This document shows, in pieces, positions 45,728-54,606 of a DNA stretch of 64,000 nucleotides. Source of the stretch: Rhodococcus jostii NBRC 16295 (GTDB lineage Bacteria > Actinomycetota > Actinomycetes > Mycobacteriales > Mycobacteriaceae); assembly GCF_001894825.1 (NCBI RefSeq), contig NZ_BCWY01000002.1:215424-279423 (forward strand), read 5' to 3'. The notes under the pieces were generated by a model. It was not told where the DNA came from. It ran no database searches and worked only from the letters and a program-made list of their open reading frames with translations. Made by a program: the position numbers and the translations under genes. The first letter of the stretch is position 1; every line of letters starts with the position of its first letter.

Positions 45728-46495
45728 ATGAGCAGAATCATCGACATCTCCATGGTCACCGACGGTGACCCCACCCTGGAGGGCAAGGGAGTGGTGTTCG
45801 AGCCCCACGTCCTCGGGGCGCAGTACAACGAAGAGCACTACGACATCGATCCGAATCATTGGCCCACCCCTGGTGCCGCGTTCGCGGTCGAACATATCGA
45901 CATGAACTCGCACACCGGCACACACATGGACGCACCGTGGCACTTCGGCCCGGTGATGGCGGACGGGTCGAAGCCGAAGACCATCGAGGAGTGGCCCCTC
46001 GAACGGTGCATGGGTGACGGGGTCGTCATCGACATCAGTGATGCCGAAGATGGCTCGGAGGTGTCCCTCGCGGAAATTCAGCAGAAGCTGAAGGACATGG
46101 ACTACACGATCAAGCCGGGCGACATCGTCCTCACGATGACCGGAAACGACAAGTACTGGGGAAAGCCGGAGTACACCACCCGTGGCGGCGGACCCAGCCG
46201 TGAGGCGCTCAAATGGATCCTCGAGCAGGGCGTCACGGTCGTGGGAACGGATGCGTGGAGTTACGACCGTCCGTACGCCGCATGGGCCGCCGATTACCAC
46301 AGGCACGGCAAGGACCCGAAGTACCTGTGGCCCTGCCATCTCCTCGGCCTCGAGATCGAGTACGCGCACATCGAGAAGCTCGCCAATCTCGACCAGCTGC
46401 CCCCACACGGGTTCAAGGTCATCGCGCTGCCCATCAAGATCGCCGGCGGCACGGCGGGATTCGTTCGCGCTGTCGCCATCGTCGACGAGGACTGA
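45728..46495 (+). CDS. cyclase-family metal-dependent hydrolase (kynurenine formamidase-like)
   Basis: A 255-residue protein with the family signature HTGTHMDAPWHF (metal ligands His/His/Asp) at about 60-72 and a second conserved stretch GVTVVGTDAWSYD. Relatives hydrolyse N-formylkynurenine, isatin or related amides and lactams. Start at ATG 45728 after GAGGAAG. The next gene, RidA, begins four bases after its stop. An amide- or lactam-bearing intermediate is suggested but not proven. Confidence 0.85.
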   Translation: MSRIIDISMVTDGDPTLEGKGVVFEPHVLGAQYNEEHYDIDPNHWPTPGAAFAVEHIDMNSHTGTHMDAPWHFGPVMADGSKPKTIEEWPLERCMGDGVVIDISDAEDGSEVSLAEIQQKLKDMDYTIKPGDIVLTMTGNDKYWGKPEYTTRGGGPSREALKWILEQGVTVVGTDAWSYDRPYAAWAADYHRHGKDPKYLWPCHLLGLEIEYAHIEKLANLDQLPPHGFKVIALPIKIAGGTAGFVRAVAIVDED

Positions 46496-46498
46496 CCG

Positions 46499-46894
46499 AT
46501 GACCACAGTGAGCGACGACATGAAGTACGTGACCGTGCCGGGGCTACAAGCAGATGCTGCATGGCATTGGGCGGCGGAAGCCGGGAATCTCGTATTCACC
46601 TCGGGTGCGGTTCCCCACGACGAGTCGGGTGACATCGGCGAGGATCTTTCTGCCGCGGCTCAGGCGGACAGGGCGTTTGCGAACCTCGAGCGTGCCCTGC
46701 GCGCGGCGGGAAGCTCGATGGACCGCATCGTCAAGATCACCGGCTACCTCACCGACCCGGAGACTCTGCCGGAGATCCGCACCGTCCGCGACAAATGGAT
46801 TCCGAACCGTCCGCCGTCGACGTTCGTCTACGTCGCCGGCCTGGTGGATCCGCGGATGCTGATCGAGTTCGAAGCGATCGCGGTCAAGAGCTAG
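46499..46894 (+). CDS. RidA (YjgF/YER057c/UK114) family protein
   Basis: A 131-residue single-domain protein: LVFTSGAVPHD, AFANLERALRAAGSSMDRIVKITGYLTD and RPPSTFVYVAGLVDPRMLIEFEAIA are characteristic. RidA proteins deaminate reactive enamines/imines, and related ones act in aromatic amine and uracil catabolism. Coupled to the cyclase-family hydrolase. With the cyclodeaminase-family enzyme it is a second hint of nitrogen chemistry in the island. Confidence 0.9.
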   Translation: MTTVSDDMKYVTVPGLQADAAWHWAAEAGNLVFTSGAVPHDESGDIGEDLSAAAQADRAFANLERALRAAGSSMDRIVKITGYLTDPETLPEIRTVRDKWIPNRPPSTFVYVAGLVDPRMLIEFEAIAVKS

Positions 46895-46900
46895 ACGATG

Positions 46901-46943
46901 CCGGTAGGTCTTTCCCCTCGGCGACACGGAGAAGACCTACCGG
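46901..46943. terminator. bidirectional terminator between RidA and IclR
   Basis: A perfect 12-base stem (CCGGTAGGTCTT 46901-46912, AAGACCTACCGG 46932-46943) with a 19-base loop, seven bases after the RidA stop. The stop codon of the convergent IclR gene (46937-46939) is inside the right arm. Confidence 0.7.
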
Positions 46944-47725
46944 TTTCGCCAGCCCATCAGCTGGGACAAGGACTGGGCGAGCCCGAGAACCTCGTGGAGA
47001 ACCAGGTCCCGCGGCGGCATCTGTTCGCGGTAATTGGCAATCGACACCGACGCCGTCACCTCGCCCGCCGCATTCCGGATCGGGGCCGCAATTCCACACG
47101 TGGCGGTGGTGACATCCCGGTCGCTGGAGGCATAGCCATCGGCCACGATCTGGTTCAGCTTGGCCCGCAACGCGTCGGGGTCCGTGATCGTGTACTCGGT
47201 GAACGAACGAAGCGGTCCCTTTACGTAGGAGTCGATGAACTCGTCGGGGCAGTATGCGAGCAGAACCAGTCCGCGGGCCCCCGTGTGGAGAGGATAGGCA
47301 CGGTACGTATTCGCGTAGGACAGGGTGGGAACGGGAACACGAGGTTCGACGCTGGCAATGGCCACCGACGAATGCCCGTCACGCTCGGCGATCTGAACGA
47401 AGCCGCTGATCCGGTCGGCCGCCGTCCGCATCAGCGGTTCGCTCGTCGTGAACAGGGGATGATCGCCGAGGTAGGCGGACCCGATGGCGAACATCCGACG
47501 GCCGACGTAGTGCAGACCGGTTGTGTCGTCACGACGGACGAAGCCATTGTCACGCAAATACGTCAGCGTGCGGTGCGCGGTTGCCCATTTCGCCCCGGTG
47601 GCTTCGGCGAGTTCTTTCGCGCGCATCGGTTGTTCCGCGAGTAATTCGAGCATCTGCATTCCACGATGCATGCTCTGCATCGTGGAGTTCTCGGACTTTT
47701 TCTCGGGCTCGTGCGCGCTGCTCAC
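46937..47725 (-). CDS. IclR-family transcriptional regulator
   Basis: A 262-residue IclR protein: N-terminal winged HTH (GMQMLELLAEQPMRAKELAEATGAKWATAHRTL...) at about 22-75, then a GAF-like effector domain with LHTGARGLVLLAY and CGIAAPIRNAAGEVTASVSI. It closes the aromatic island and is the best local candidate to bind the TCCA-N5-TGGA palindromes of the divergent catabolic promoter. Its effector is unknown. Confidence 0.9.
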   Translation of the reverse strand: MSSAHEPEKKSENSTMQSMHRGMQMLELLAEQPMRAKELAEATGAKWATAHRTLTYLRDNGFVRRDDTTGLHYVGRRMFAIGSAYLGDHPLFTTSEPLMRTAADRISGFVQIAERDGHSSVAIASVEPRVPVPTLSYANTYRAYPLHTGARGLVLLAYCPDEFIDSYVKGPLRSFTEYTITDPDALRAKLNQIVADGYASSDRDVTTATCGIAAPIRNAAGEVTASVSIANYREQMPPRDLVLHEVLGLAQSLSQLMGWRNR

Positions 47726-47844
47726 ACCCGAAATATACCATGCCCGGGTTTCGGAATCGGCCCCGGTTCACTAGGGCGGGGATTAATCGACCACGTGAAT
47801 ATCCGCTCCGGGTGGGGCGCTGTGTTCGAGAAAAGAGAAAAGAA

Positions 47845-48498
47845 TTGAAAACGGTGGACCGTAAGGGGTTGGTCGCTCAGCTGATCGATCGGTTCGAGGA
47901 CGAGATCGTCTCGGGACGGTGGGCGGTAGGAAGCCGGATCCCACCCGAGCCGGCATTGGCCGAGATGGTGGGTACCGGCCGAAACACCGTGCGGGAGGCC
48001 GTGCAAGTTCTGGCGCATTCGGGGATCCTCGAGCGACGGCAGGGTTCGGGCACCTACGTGTTGTCGCCCCGACGATGCATGCCGGCAACGGCGCCGGGAT
48101 TCGGCGCGGCACCACCCGGGGACGTCCGGGAATTGAAACGGCTTCTCGTCTATTCGGCGTGCGTGGCGAACGCGATGCGCGGAGTTACCGAGAATATCGA
48201 AACACTCCGTCGAATATATACGGAGTGGGCGGCGTCCATCGAAGTTATTCATCCGGTAGCGGACGCCGGTGACATACTATCTCGAGCAATTGTTGTGAGT
48301 ACCCGCAATCAGGCGACGCTGAGCGTGTTCGACGAATTACCGTACATTTCCGACCGCGAACTGTGGATCTCGCCGACAGGGGAAATCGAGCGCGCATTTC
48401 AGGGAATGCTGACAGCGCTGTTCTCCGGTGACCGCATCGCGGTGGCGGGGGAAGGTGCATCGCTGATGTGCCCTGCCGACCACTCGCCGGATCGATGA
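47845..48498 (+). CDS. GntR-family regulator (FadR type) with short effector domain
   Basis: A 217-residue protein. HTH about 5-72: AQLIDRFEDEIVSGRWAVGSRIPPEPALAEMVGTGRNTVREAV...RQGSGTYV. The C-terminal part is about 130 residues, aligns poorly with a full FCD domain and lacks an obvious metal-ligand set. The TTG at 47845 follows a purine-rich AAAAGAGAAAAGA; a GTG at 47854 is an alternative. An 8-9-8 palindrome lies within the gene at 48203-48227. Divergent from IclR. Confidence 0.78.
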   Translation: MKTVDRKGLVAQLIDRFEDEIVSGRWAVGSRIPPEPALAEMVGTGRNTVREAVQVLAHSGILERRQGSGTYVLSPRRCMPATAPGFGAAPPGDVRELKRLLVYSACVANAMRGVTENIETLRRIYTEWAASIEVIHPVADAGDILSRAIVVSTRNQATLSVFDELPYISDRELWISPTGEIERAFQGMLTALFSGDRIAVAGEGASLMCPADHSPDR

Positions 48499-48502
48499 CG
48501 AC

Positions 48503-49417
48503 TCACAGTTGCTCCGCCAGTCGGCGAACTTCGCGGCGAAGCCATCGGTGCCCGGGATCGTCGGAATGGCGTGGATGCCAGTACATCATCTCGGTGATCG
48601 GAGCCAGCGGGACCGGCGGCTCGAGCAGTCGAATACCTGCGCTGTCGCGGAGCGCTCGTGCCAGACGCTCGTACAGCACCGCGACCATCTGCGTTCCTTC
48701 CAGTAGGAACGGTGCGGCGAGGTAACTGGTCGTCGACGCTTCGATACGTAAGGGCAGCGAGATGGCGTCGAGCTGGGTCTCTGCGAAGGACGGCGGGATG
48801 CCGCCGGTGGCGGACAGGTGGGGAAGCGCGCTGAACTGCTCTCTCGACATCACGTCACCCACAACGGGATGGTCCGTCGCCACCACACAGATGTGCCGGT
48901 CGGTGAAGAGGGGAGTGCCGGCGTAGGCGGTTCCCCCGTGACCGACGATCTCTCGCGGGATGATCACCAGATCGGCCTGCGCCTCACGCAGTGGATCGAA
49001 GTAATTCGCCTGCGGGGGAGCGATATTGATCCGTACGTTCGGCGCTTGGTCGGCGGCCGTTCTGATGAACGAACGAAGTAGCACGAGCGTGACGTAGTCG
49101 CTTGCATGAATCGTGAAGGTGCGGGTATCAGTGGCCGCGTCGAACGGGGCACGAACGGCCACCAGTGTCTCGATCGATCCGAGTATGTCGTGGACCAGGT
49201 AGGTGAGGGACTCTGCGAGTGGCGTCAACGTCATCGATGACCCGTCACGGACGAGTAGGGGGTCGTCGAACAATTTTCGTAGCCGGGACAGAGTGCCACT
49301 CATCGCCGGTTGTCCGACGGAGAGTTGCTTCGCGGCGCGCGACACGCTTCGCTCCGACAGGAGGGCGTCCAGGCCGACGAGAAGGTTCAAGTCGATTCGG
49401 TTCAGTTTCGTTCGCAA
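48503..49417 (-). CDS. LysR-family regulator (NodD-like group)
   Basis: A 304-residue LysR protein starting MRTKLNRIDLNLLVGLDALLSERSVSRAAKQLSVGQPAMSGTLSRLR, a NodD/LinR-type HTH, with an effector domain from about residue 90. It is divergent from the DUF1116 operon with a T-N11-A palindrome between, so it probably controls that operon. Its inducer is unknown. Confidence 0.9.
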   Translation of the reverse strand: MRTKLNRIDLNLLVGLDALLSERSVSRAAKQLSVGQPAMSGTLSRLRKLFDDPLLVRDGSSMTLTPLAESLTYLVHDILGSIETLVAVRAPFDAATDTRTFTIHASDYVTLVLLRSFIRTAADQAPNVRINIAPPQANYFDPLREAQADLVIIPREIVGHGGTAYAGTPLFTDRHICVVATDHPVVGDVMSREQFSALPHLSATGGIPPSFAETQLDAISLPLRIEASTTSYLAAPFLLEGTQMVAVLYERLARALRDSAGIRLLEPPVPLAPITEMMYWHPRHSDDPGHRWLRREVRRLAEQL

Positions 49418-49454
49418 CTCTCGTCACCTCTCCCGCCGTCGCCGGCAGTCGATC

Positions 49455-49469
49455 ATCATTCGAAATGAT
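49455..49469. promoter_or_regulatory. LysR-type box upstream of the DUF1116 operon
   Basis: ATCAT-TCGAA-ATGAT, a 5-5-5 palindrome containing T-N11-A, 38 bases upstream of the LysR start and about 180 from the divergent DUF1116 gene. Confidence 0.5.
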
Positions 49470-49647
49470 ACCTGCCATCGGAAAGATGTGGCCAGCCTGA
49501 TCTCGCTGAATGGGCTGTGTCTCGGTATCTTTGGGGCAATCAGGTGAGTCGATGCGCACGCCGGCTCACCACGATCTGTAGACGCCGTCCGTGGGCCGGT
49601 CATCCAACCGGCCGGACGCGTCGTTCGCGACTTTCATTGGAGTTGTC

Positions 49648-50907
49648 ATGACTGTAAGGGATGGTTGGGCGGTGCTCGACACCGCGACGGCGAACGCCGT
49701 CGGCGTGAGACGGGCGGGGGACGTCATCGATGCGGTGGGTCGGCGCTCGTATCTGCACGCCGGGCCGCAGGTAGAGCCCGGCGAGGTCGTCGGTCCGATG
49801 AGGGGCGCGATTCTCGGGGCGTTGGTGCTCGAGGGGGAGGCTCCCGATCTCGACGCTGCAGCCGAACTTTTCGACGCCGGGGAGGTCGATCTGCGGCCGT
49901 GTCATTCGGCGTCCGCCGTGGGGGCGATGGCCGGTGTCGTCTCTCCGAGCACCCCGGTGGTGGTTGTCGAAGCGGAGAACGGTCACAAGGCATTCGCACC
50001 GCTCAACGAAGGACTCGGCCGGGCACTTCGATTCGGTGCCAACGACGCCGGGGTCATCGAGCGCCTTCGGTGGATGAGTGTCGTTCTGGCGCCGGTACTC
50101 GACGACGCTCTGAGGTCGATGGGCGGTATCGACATCACTGCGCTGCAGGCGGAGGGGCTTCGGCGGGGCGATGAATGCCACAATCGGAACGTCGCGTCGA
50201 CGGCAGCGCTCACGATCAGGCTTGCACCCAGAGTGATCGAACATGCCCCGGACTCGAAGACCGCGGCGGCGATCATCGAGTTCCTCGGCGGCAATCCACA
50301 CTCCTTCCTGTCGTTCTCCATGGCGGGCGCGAAACTGGTCGCCGATGCCGCCCACCGCTGTGGAACAAGGGGATTGGTGACCGCGATCGCAGGGAACGGG
50401 CGGCGGATGGGGATTCGCGTGAGCGGTCTCGACTCGTGGATCACGGCGCCCGCGCCGGTGGGAGATCCGAAGTTGTTCGATGGATTCACCTTCGATGATG
50501 CCTGTCCGATGATGGGTGATTCCCTCGTGACCGAGGTGATCGGTCTCGGTGCCTTCGCATTGTCCGCCGCGCCGGCAATCAGCTCCTATATCGGAGGCAA
50601 TCCCAGCGCGCTGAAGGACTATGTGGCGGAGATGCGGCAGATCACCCGGGGCGGCAGTAGTCGGTTCCTCATCCCGGACGAGGAGTTTCGGGGCACGCCG
50701 ATGGGAATTGACGTCGAAGCTGTCGCGCGAACAGGAATCGCTCCGGTCGTGAACAACGGATTTGCGCACCGGTCCGCAGGAATCGGGCAGGTCGGTGCGG
50801 GAATCACGAGACTTCCCATCGAACCCTTCGTCGCCGCGCACAACGCCCTACTGGATCTGGGTGCGGGCGACTGGATGGCTTCAGCGGGAAGGCGGTGGGG
50901 TGAATGA
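49648..50907 (+). CDS. DUF1116 (YlbE/AllG-like) protein
   Basis: A 419-residue DUF1116 protein with NRNVASTAALTIRLAPRVIE, FLGGNPHSFLSFSMAGAKLVADAA, the GNGRRMGIRVSG loop and a C-terminal NNGFAHRSAGIGQVGAG. In E. coli YlbE (AllG) is reported as one of three proteins of oxamate carbamoyltransferase, with FdrA (AllF) and YlbF (AllH). No FdrA or DUF2877 gene is present here. The start at 49648 follows TTGGAG. It is coupled (ATGA) to an unknown gene and then an amidase, suggesting carbamoyl/amide chemistry. Confidence 0.82.
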   Translation: MTVRDGWAVLDTATANAVGVRRAGDVIDAVGRRSYLHAGPQVEPGEVVGPMRGAILGALVLEGEAPDLDAAAELFDAGEVDLRPCHSASAVGAMAGVVSPSTPVVVVEAENGHKAFAPLNEGLGRALRFGANDAGVIERLRWMSVVLAPVLDDALRSMGGIDITALQAEGLRRGDECHNRNVASTAALTIRLAPRVIEHAPDSKTAAAIIEFLGGNPHSFLSFSMAGAKLVADAAHRCGTRGLVTAIAGNGRRMGIRVSGLDSWITAPAPVGDPKLFDGFTFDDACPMMGDSLVTEVIGLGAFALSAAPAISSYIGGNPSALKDYVAEMRQITRGGSSRFLIPDEEFRGTPMGIDVEAVARTGIAPVVNNGFAHRSAGIGQVGAGITRLPIEPFVAAHNALLDLGAGDWMASAGRRWGE

Positions 50908-51698
50908 TCTGGGCGCGGCCTGCGAACGCCCTGCGCCACGTCGAGAAGCTCGAGGCACGAGTCACTCGCATCGTTGCCGGCTTCGCGGCAAGCGACGTCT
51001 TCTGGTCGTCCGGTTGTGACCCGGGGTGGTTCCTCACCAATACATCGGGATCTCTGATCGTTCCGCACATGCTGTGGGAAGTGGACAGTGGAGACGTCAT
51101 TGCGGTCGACGAAGTGGACGTCGGATACGGAGGAGCGGCGCCGAGCCGGGCGTTGACACTGCTCGGCGAGTTGGGCCTGAGTGATCCGGTGGCCCGAGGG
51201 ATCGCCTATTCGCGAAGGTCGGTTACCCAGCTGGGATGCGACGGCAGTACGGTGCTGCACTCCATCGCGCATGCGGATTGGCCGGGGTTTCAGCTCCACA
51301 CTCCTACGAGGATCGGCGCATCCTGGGTCCTGCGTGTCACTTCGGACAATCTCCGGAACAGCCTTCTGCAGGCGGGAGCACCACCGCGACCCGGCGCGGG
51401 AAAGATCGGCCAGATGATTGCACGCGAACTCGACCGGGTCGATCTGCCCGACTGGGCGCACGGTCGTCGGACGGCGAGGCTGTTCGACGACTGCGGCGCC
51501 GCACAGGACGCCGGCTTCGTCGACCGCCGTCCTCAGCGCTCACCGGTTCCGGATCGCCCACGGACCTATCGATTGATTGTGGAACAAGGACTGTTGCAAC
51601 TGTGGTTCGAACTTCCGGAACCGGGAGAAGCCGGGGTGCTGTCCCGGGAAGCGCGAGATCTGATCGCGAACCTGGACATCTCGGATGGCCCGCGTTGA
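50904..51698 (+). CDS. protein of unknown function coupled to DUF1116
   Basis: A 264-residue protein that I do not recognise. The N-terminal half is compact (VTRIVAGFAASDVFWSSGCDPGWFL, YGGAAPSRALTLLGELG) with a short hydrophobic core and no signal peptide; the C-terminal half is Arg/Asp-rich. It does not show the DUF2877 motifs of YlbF/AllH, whose position in the operon it occupies. ATGA overlap with DUF1116 and a 28-base gap to the amidase argue strongly for a real gene and a shared pathway. Confidence 0.75.
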   Translation: MIWARPANALRHVEKLEARVTRIVAGFAASDVFWSSGCDPGWFLTNTSGSLIVPHMLWEVDSGDVIAVDEVDVGYGGAAPSRALTLLGELGLSDPVARGIAYSRRSVTQLGCDGSTVLHSIAHADWPGFQLHTPTRIGASWVLRVTSDNLRNSLLQAGAPPRPGAGKIGQMIARELDRVDLPDWAHGRRTARLFDDCGAAQDAGFVDRRPQRSPVPDRPRTYRLIVEQGLLQLWFELPEPGEAGVLSREARDLIANLDISDGPR

Positions 51699-51726
51699 TG
51701 CCCCAGACTGTGAAGAAAGGTCCTTG

Positions 51727-53169
51727 ATGTCGGAGCCGTTGTACTACCGCAGTGCGACCGAGCTGTCCCGGCTCATGCGTGCAGGTGAGCTGTCCGCCCG
51801 TGAAACCGTGTCAGCGCATCTTGCGCGGATCGAGGAGGTCAACCCTGCCGTCAACGCCGTCGTGACGTACATTCCCGACCTCGCGATGACACAGGCGGCA
51901 GCTGCCGACGAACGCTTCGCGGCCGGGGGGTGGGACGGCCCTCTGCACGGCATTCCAGTGGCGCACAAGGACAACCACCTCACCAGGGGAGTGCGGACAA
52001 CCTTCGGGTCGCGCATCCGTGCACAGTATGTTCCCGACCGTGACGATCTCGTCGTGGAACGCATGAAAGCGGCCGGAGTCGTGACGCTGGGTAAGACCAA
52101 TGTTCCGGAGTTCGTCGCCGGTGGGCATACCTTCAACGAACTCTTCGGTGCGACAAGGAATCCGTACGATCTCGAGGTTACCGCGGGTGGTTCGTCCGGC
52201 GGCGCCGCAGCGGCACTCGCCGCGGGGATGCATCCGATCGCGGACGGCAACGACATGGGCGGATCACTTCGTCTGCCCGCCGGATATTGCAACGTGGTCG
52301 GGCTGCGTCCCAGCGCGGGGCGTGTACCCACGTACCCGGCGGCGGACGGGTGGTGCGGGCTGTCCGTTCCAGGGCCGATGGCGCGCTGCGTCGACGACGT
52401 CGCGTTGTTGTTGTCCGTCCTCGCGGGCCCCGACCGCCGGTCACCCATCAGCCTGGAGGAGGACGGATCCCGGTTCGCCACCGTCGCCGAAGACGGTCTG
52501 CACGGTCGAAGAATTGCGTTCTCCGTGGATCTGGGCGGTAGCGTCCCGGTGGAACCGGAGGTACGTCGAGTGGTCGAACAGGCCGCGCGCACGTGCCAGG
52601 AGGCCGGAGCGGTCGTCGAGGAGGCATGTCCGAGCTTCGACGGGGCCGGAGAGTGCTTCCGAATCCTTCGGGCGTGGCAGTTCGAAGCGGCGTTCGGTGA
52701 ACTCTTCGATGCGAACAAGGATCTGGTCCGGCCCAGCCTGTACGAGAACATGATCGCTGGCCGGCAGTTGGCCGGGCGCGACGTCGGCCGGGCGGCACTG
52801 CTCAGAACCGGACTCTTCCATCGAATGCGCGAGTTCCTCGACACGTACGACGGACTGCTTCTCCCGGTGGCACCGCTACCCGCATTCGACGTCACCCTGC
52901 AGTACCCCGAGTCCGTGTGCGGCGTACCGCAGCCGGACTACCTCGGATGGATGGAGACGGCCTGCCACGTCACGGTGACCGGCCATCCCGTCATCGCGCT
53001 GCCGGCGGGCTTCAGCGAATCCGGGACCCCACTCGGAGTCCAGCTCGTCGGGCGGCACCGCGCCGAGGACCAATTGCTCGGCATGGCCAAGGATTTCGAA
53101 CACAGAACTCAGCACGCTTCGATCAGACCCACGCTGGCCATTCCCCCGGGTCGGCCACCGGGCGACTGA
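51727..53169 (+). CDS. amidase (amidase-signature family)
   Basis: A 480-residue amidase: catalytic Lys in VAHKDNHL, Gly/Ser signature TAGGSSGGAAAALAAG and DMGGSLRLPAGYC. The ATG at 51727 follows GAAAGG. It hydrolyses an amide or carbamoyl compound in the DUF1116 operon. It is closely related to the amidase at 13.2 kb (same lengths and domain order, shared NVVGLRP.PGRVP region), yet the two sit in unrelated operons. Confidence 0.9.
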   Translation: MSEPLYYRSATELSRLMRAGELSARETVSAHLARIEEVNPAVNAVVTYIPDLAMTQAAAADERFAAGGWDGPLHGIPVAHKDNHLTRGVRTTFGSRIRAQYVPDRDDLVVERMKAAGVVTLGKTNVPEFVAGGHTFNELFGATRNPYDLEVTAGGSSGGAAAALAAGMHPIADGNDMGGSLRLPAGYCNVVGLRPSAGRVPTYPAADGWCGLSVPGPMARCVDDVALLLSVLAGPDRRSPISLEEDGSRFATVAEDGLHGRRIAFSVDLGGSVPVEPEVRRVVEQAARTCQEAGAVVEEACPSFDGAGECFRILRAWQFEAAFGELFDANKDLVRPSLYENMIAGRQLAGRDVGRAALLRTGLFHRMREFLDTYDGLLLPVAPLPAFDVTLQYPESVCGVPQPDYLGWMETACHVTVTGHPVIALPAGFSESGTPLGVQLVGRHRAEDQLLGMAKDFEHRTQHASIRPTLAIPPGRPPGD

Positions 53170-53303
53170 AGGCACCGTGCGGTAGCGAGTCACCTCGAAT
53201 GATCAAGGTATTCGGTTGGAATTCACTATATTTCGGAATCGGTGGACCCCTGCGTCGGCGGCCCAACCCTCCCCCCGAGAATTAGAACCCGCCGCGAGAA
53301 CCC

Positions 53304-54606
53304 TCAGACCGGGTGCGCCACCGTGTCGAGGAATTCGGGTGCAATGGTCGGCCACTGCGCCCGCCAGCGGCCGCCGCGTTGGGCGTCGCGAAGGGATGCA
53401 GCCACCGATCGTACGGGCGGACTCGCGTCCAGCAGGAGTCGGGGAAGATGCAGCCTCGAGCAGGTCGCCGCGGCCGGAGCGAGCACCTGTTCTGCCTCGG
53501 GCATCCTTCCGGCTGCGGCGAGGCACGCCGTCAACAGCACGTTCGCCTGCACCAGTGCCCGCGGCCGACCCTGTGCGGTGGTGGCCTGCACCAGTGCCCG
53601 AGCCCGGGAACCGGTAACCTCCGCCTGGGCGTTGGTGTGGTCGGCGAGAAACAGCCGGATCGCGGAGGCCTCTTTCGTCCGTGCCGTGATCGTCGCGATT
53701 CCGTTCGCCTGGGCGGTTCGTGGGGCTGTCGCCGGCGGGGGCTGGCCCTGTTCCCGAACGTCGAACCCCTCGGGGAGATCGGAAGTGAGAGCCTGCCGGA
53801 CTCGTTCGTCGTCGACTCGGGCCGCGAGTCGTGGAAGTGACATGGTCTGTGCGATGTCGCCCCCTTGGGTCAACAGGGCGGTCGCCGACGCCGTGTCGCC
53901 GGTGAGGTGCTTGACACGAGAACCGATGACATAGATGGCGATCATGACGTCGACGAGCGCGATTTCCGATCCCAACTCGCGGCTCTCGTCGAGCAAGCGC
54001 TCCGCCTCGTCCAGGCGGTGCTTGACTGTGGCATGTCAAGGCCTGAGCCTTTCCGGTACGCTATCCGATCCTCAATGCCCACACCATCGAGCTTTCTGCT
54101 CATAGCGCACGCCACCGAGCAGGGCGCTGGCCATCCGTCCCGCATGCGATCGGGTGCCCATCGATTCCCTCGCGACCTGCAACGCGTGCTGATAGCTCTC
54201 CTCGGCGCCGGCGAGTTGCTCGGTGGCAGCCAGGCCTGCATAGGAGGATCCGTAGACCGCACTGAACGGGCCGTTGGAACGGTGATGGTATGGAGCCGCC
54301 CACCGCTGCAGCGCTCGCGCCTCGTCGAACTCGAATCGGTGGATCTTCACAAAGGAAGACAGATTCGCCGCCACCGAGACCAGCCATGGGCTGTGGTCAT
54401 CCGGCTGGTCAGGCGTGGGGTGACCAACTCCTCCACCCCGTCGGTGTGGTCGGCGAGGACGCCGCGGAGCACGTCCGCCTCCGGCCAGCATCTTCTCCGC
54501 CTCGGGTGGTGGTGTGCGGGCGAGGAAGGTGTCGATACGGTTCAGCGCCGCCTGCGCCGCGGCGGACTGGTGCAGTGACACGTTCGCCCACGCCACCGCG
54601 GAGCGG
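53304..54606 (-). pseudogene. degraded C-terminal part of a second PknK-like gene
   Basis: Three broken reading frames match the C-terminal about 400 residues of the PknK-like protein at 31.4 kb in order: AWANVSLHQSAAAQ, then VSVAANLSSFVKIHRFEFDEAR...GPFSAVYGSSYAGLAATEQL, then LDESRELGSEIALVDVMIAIY...WRAQWPTIAPEFLDTV. The kinase and ATPase parts are absent. A 75-base insertion with an in-frame stop lies at 54021-54095, and a frameshift occurs near 54430-54480. The upstream end is cut by the IS30 element at about 54606. Confidence 0.85.
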
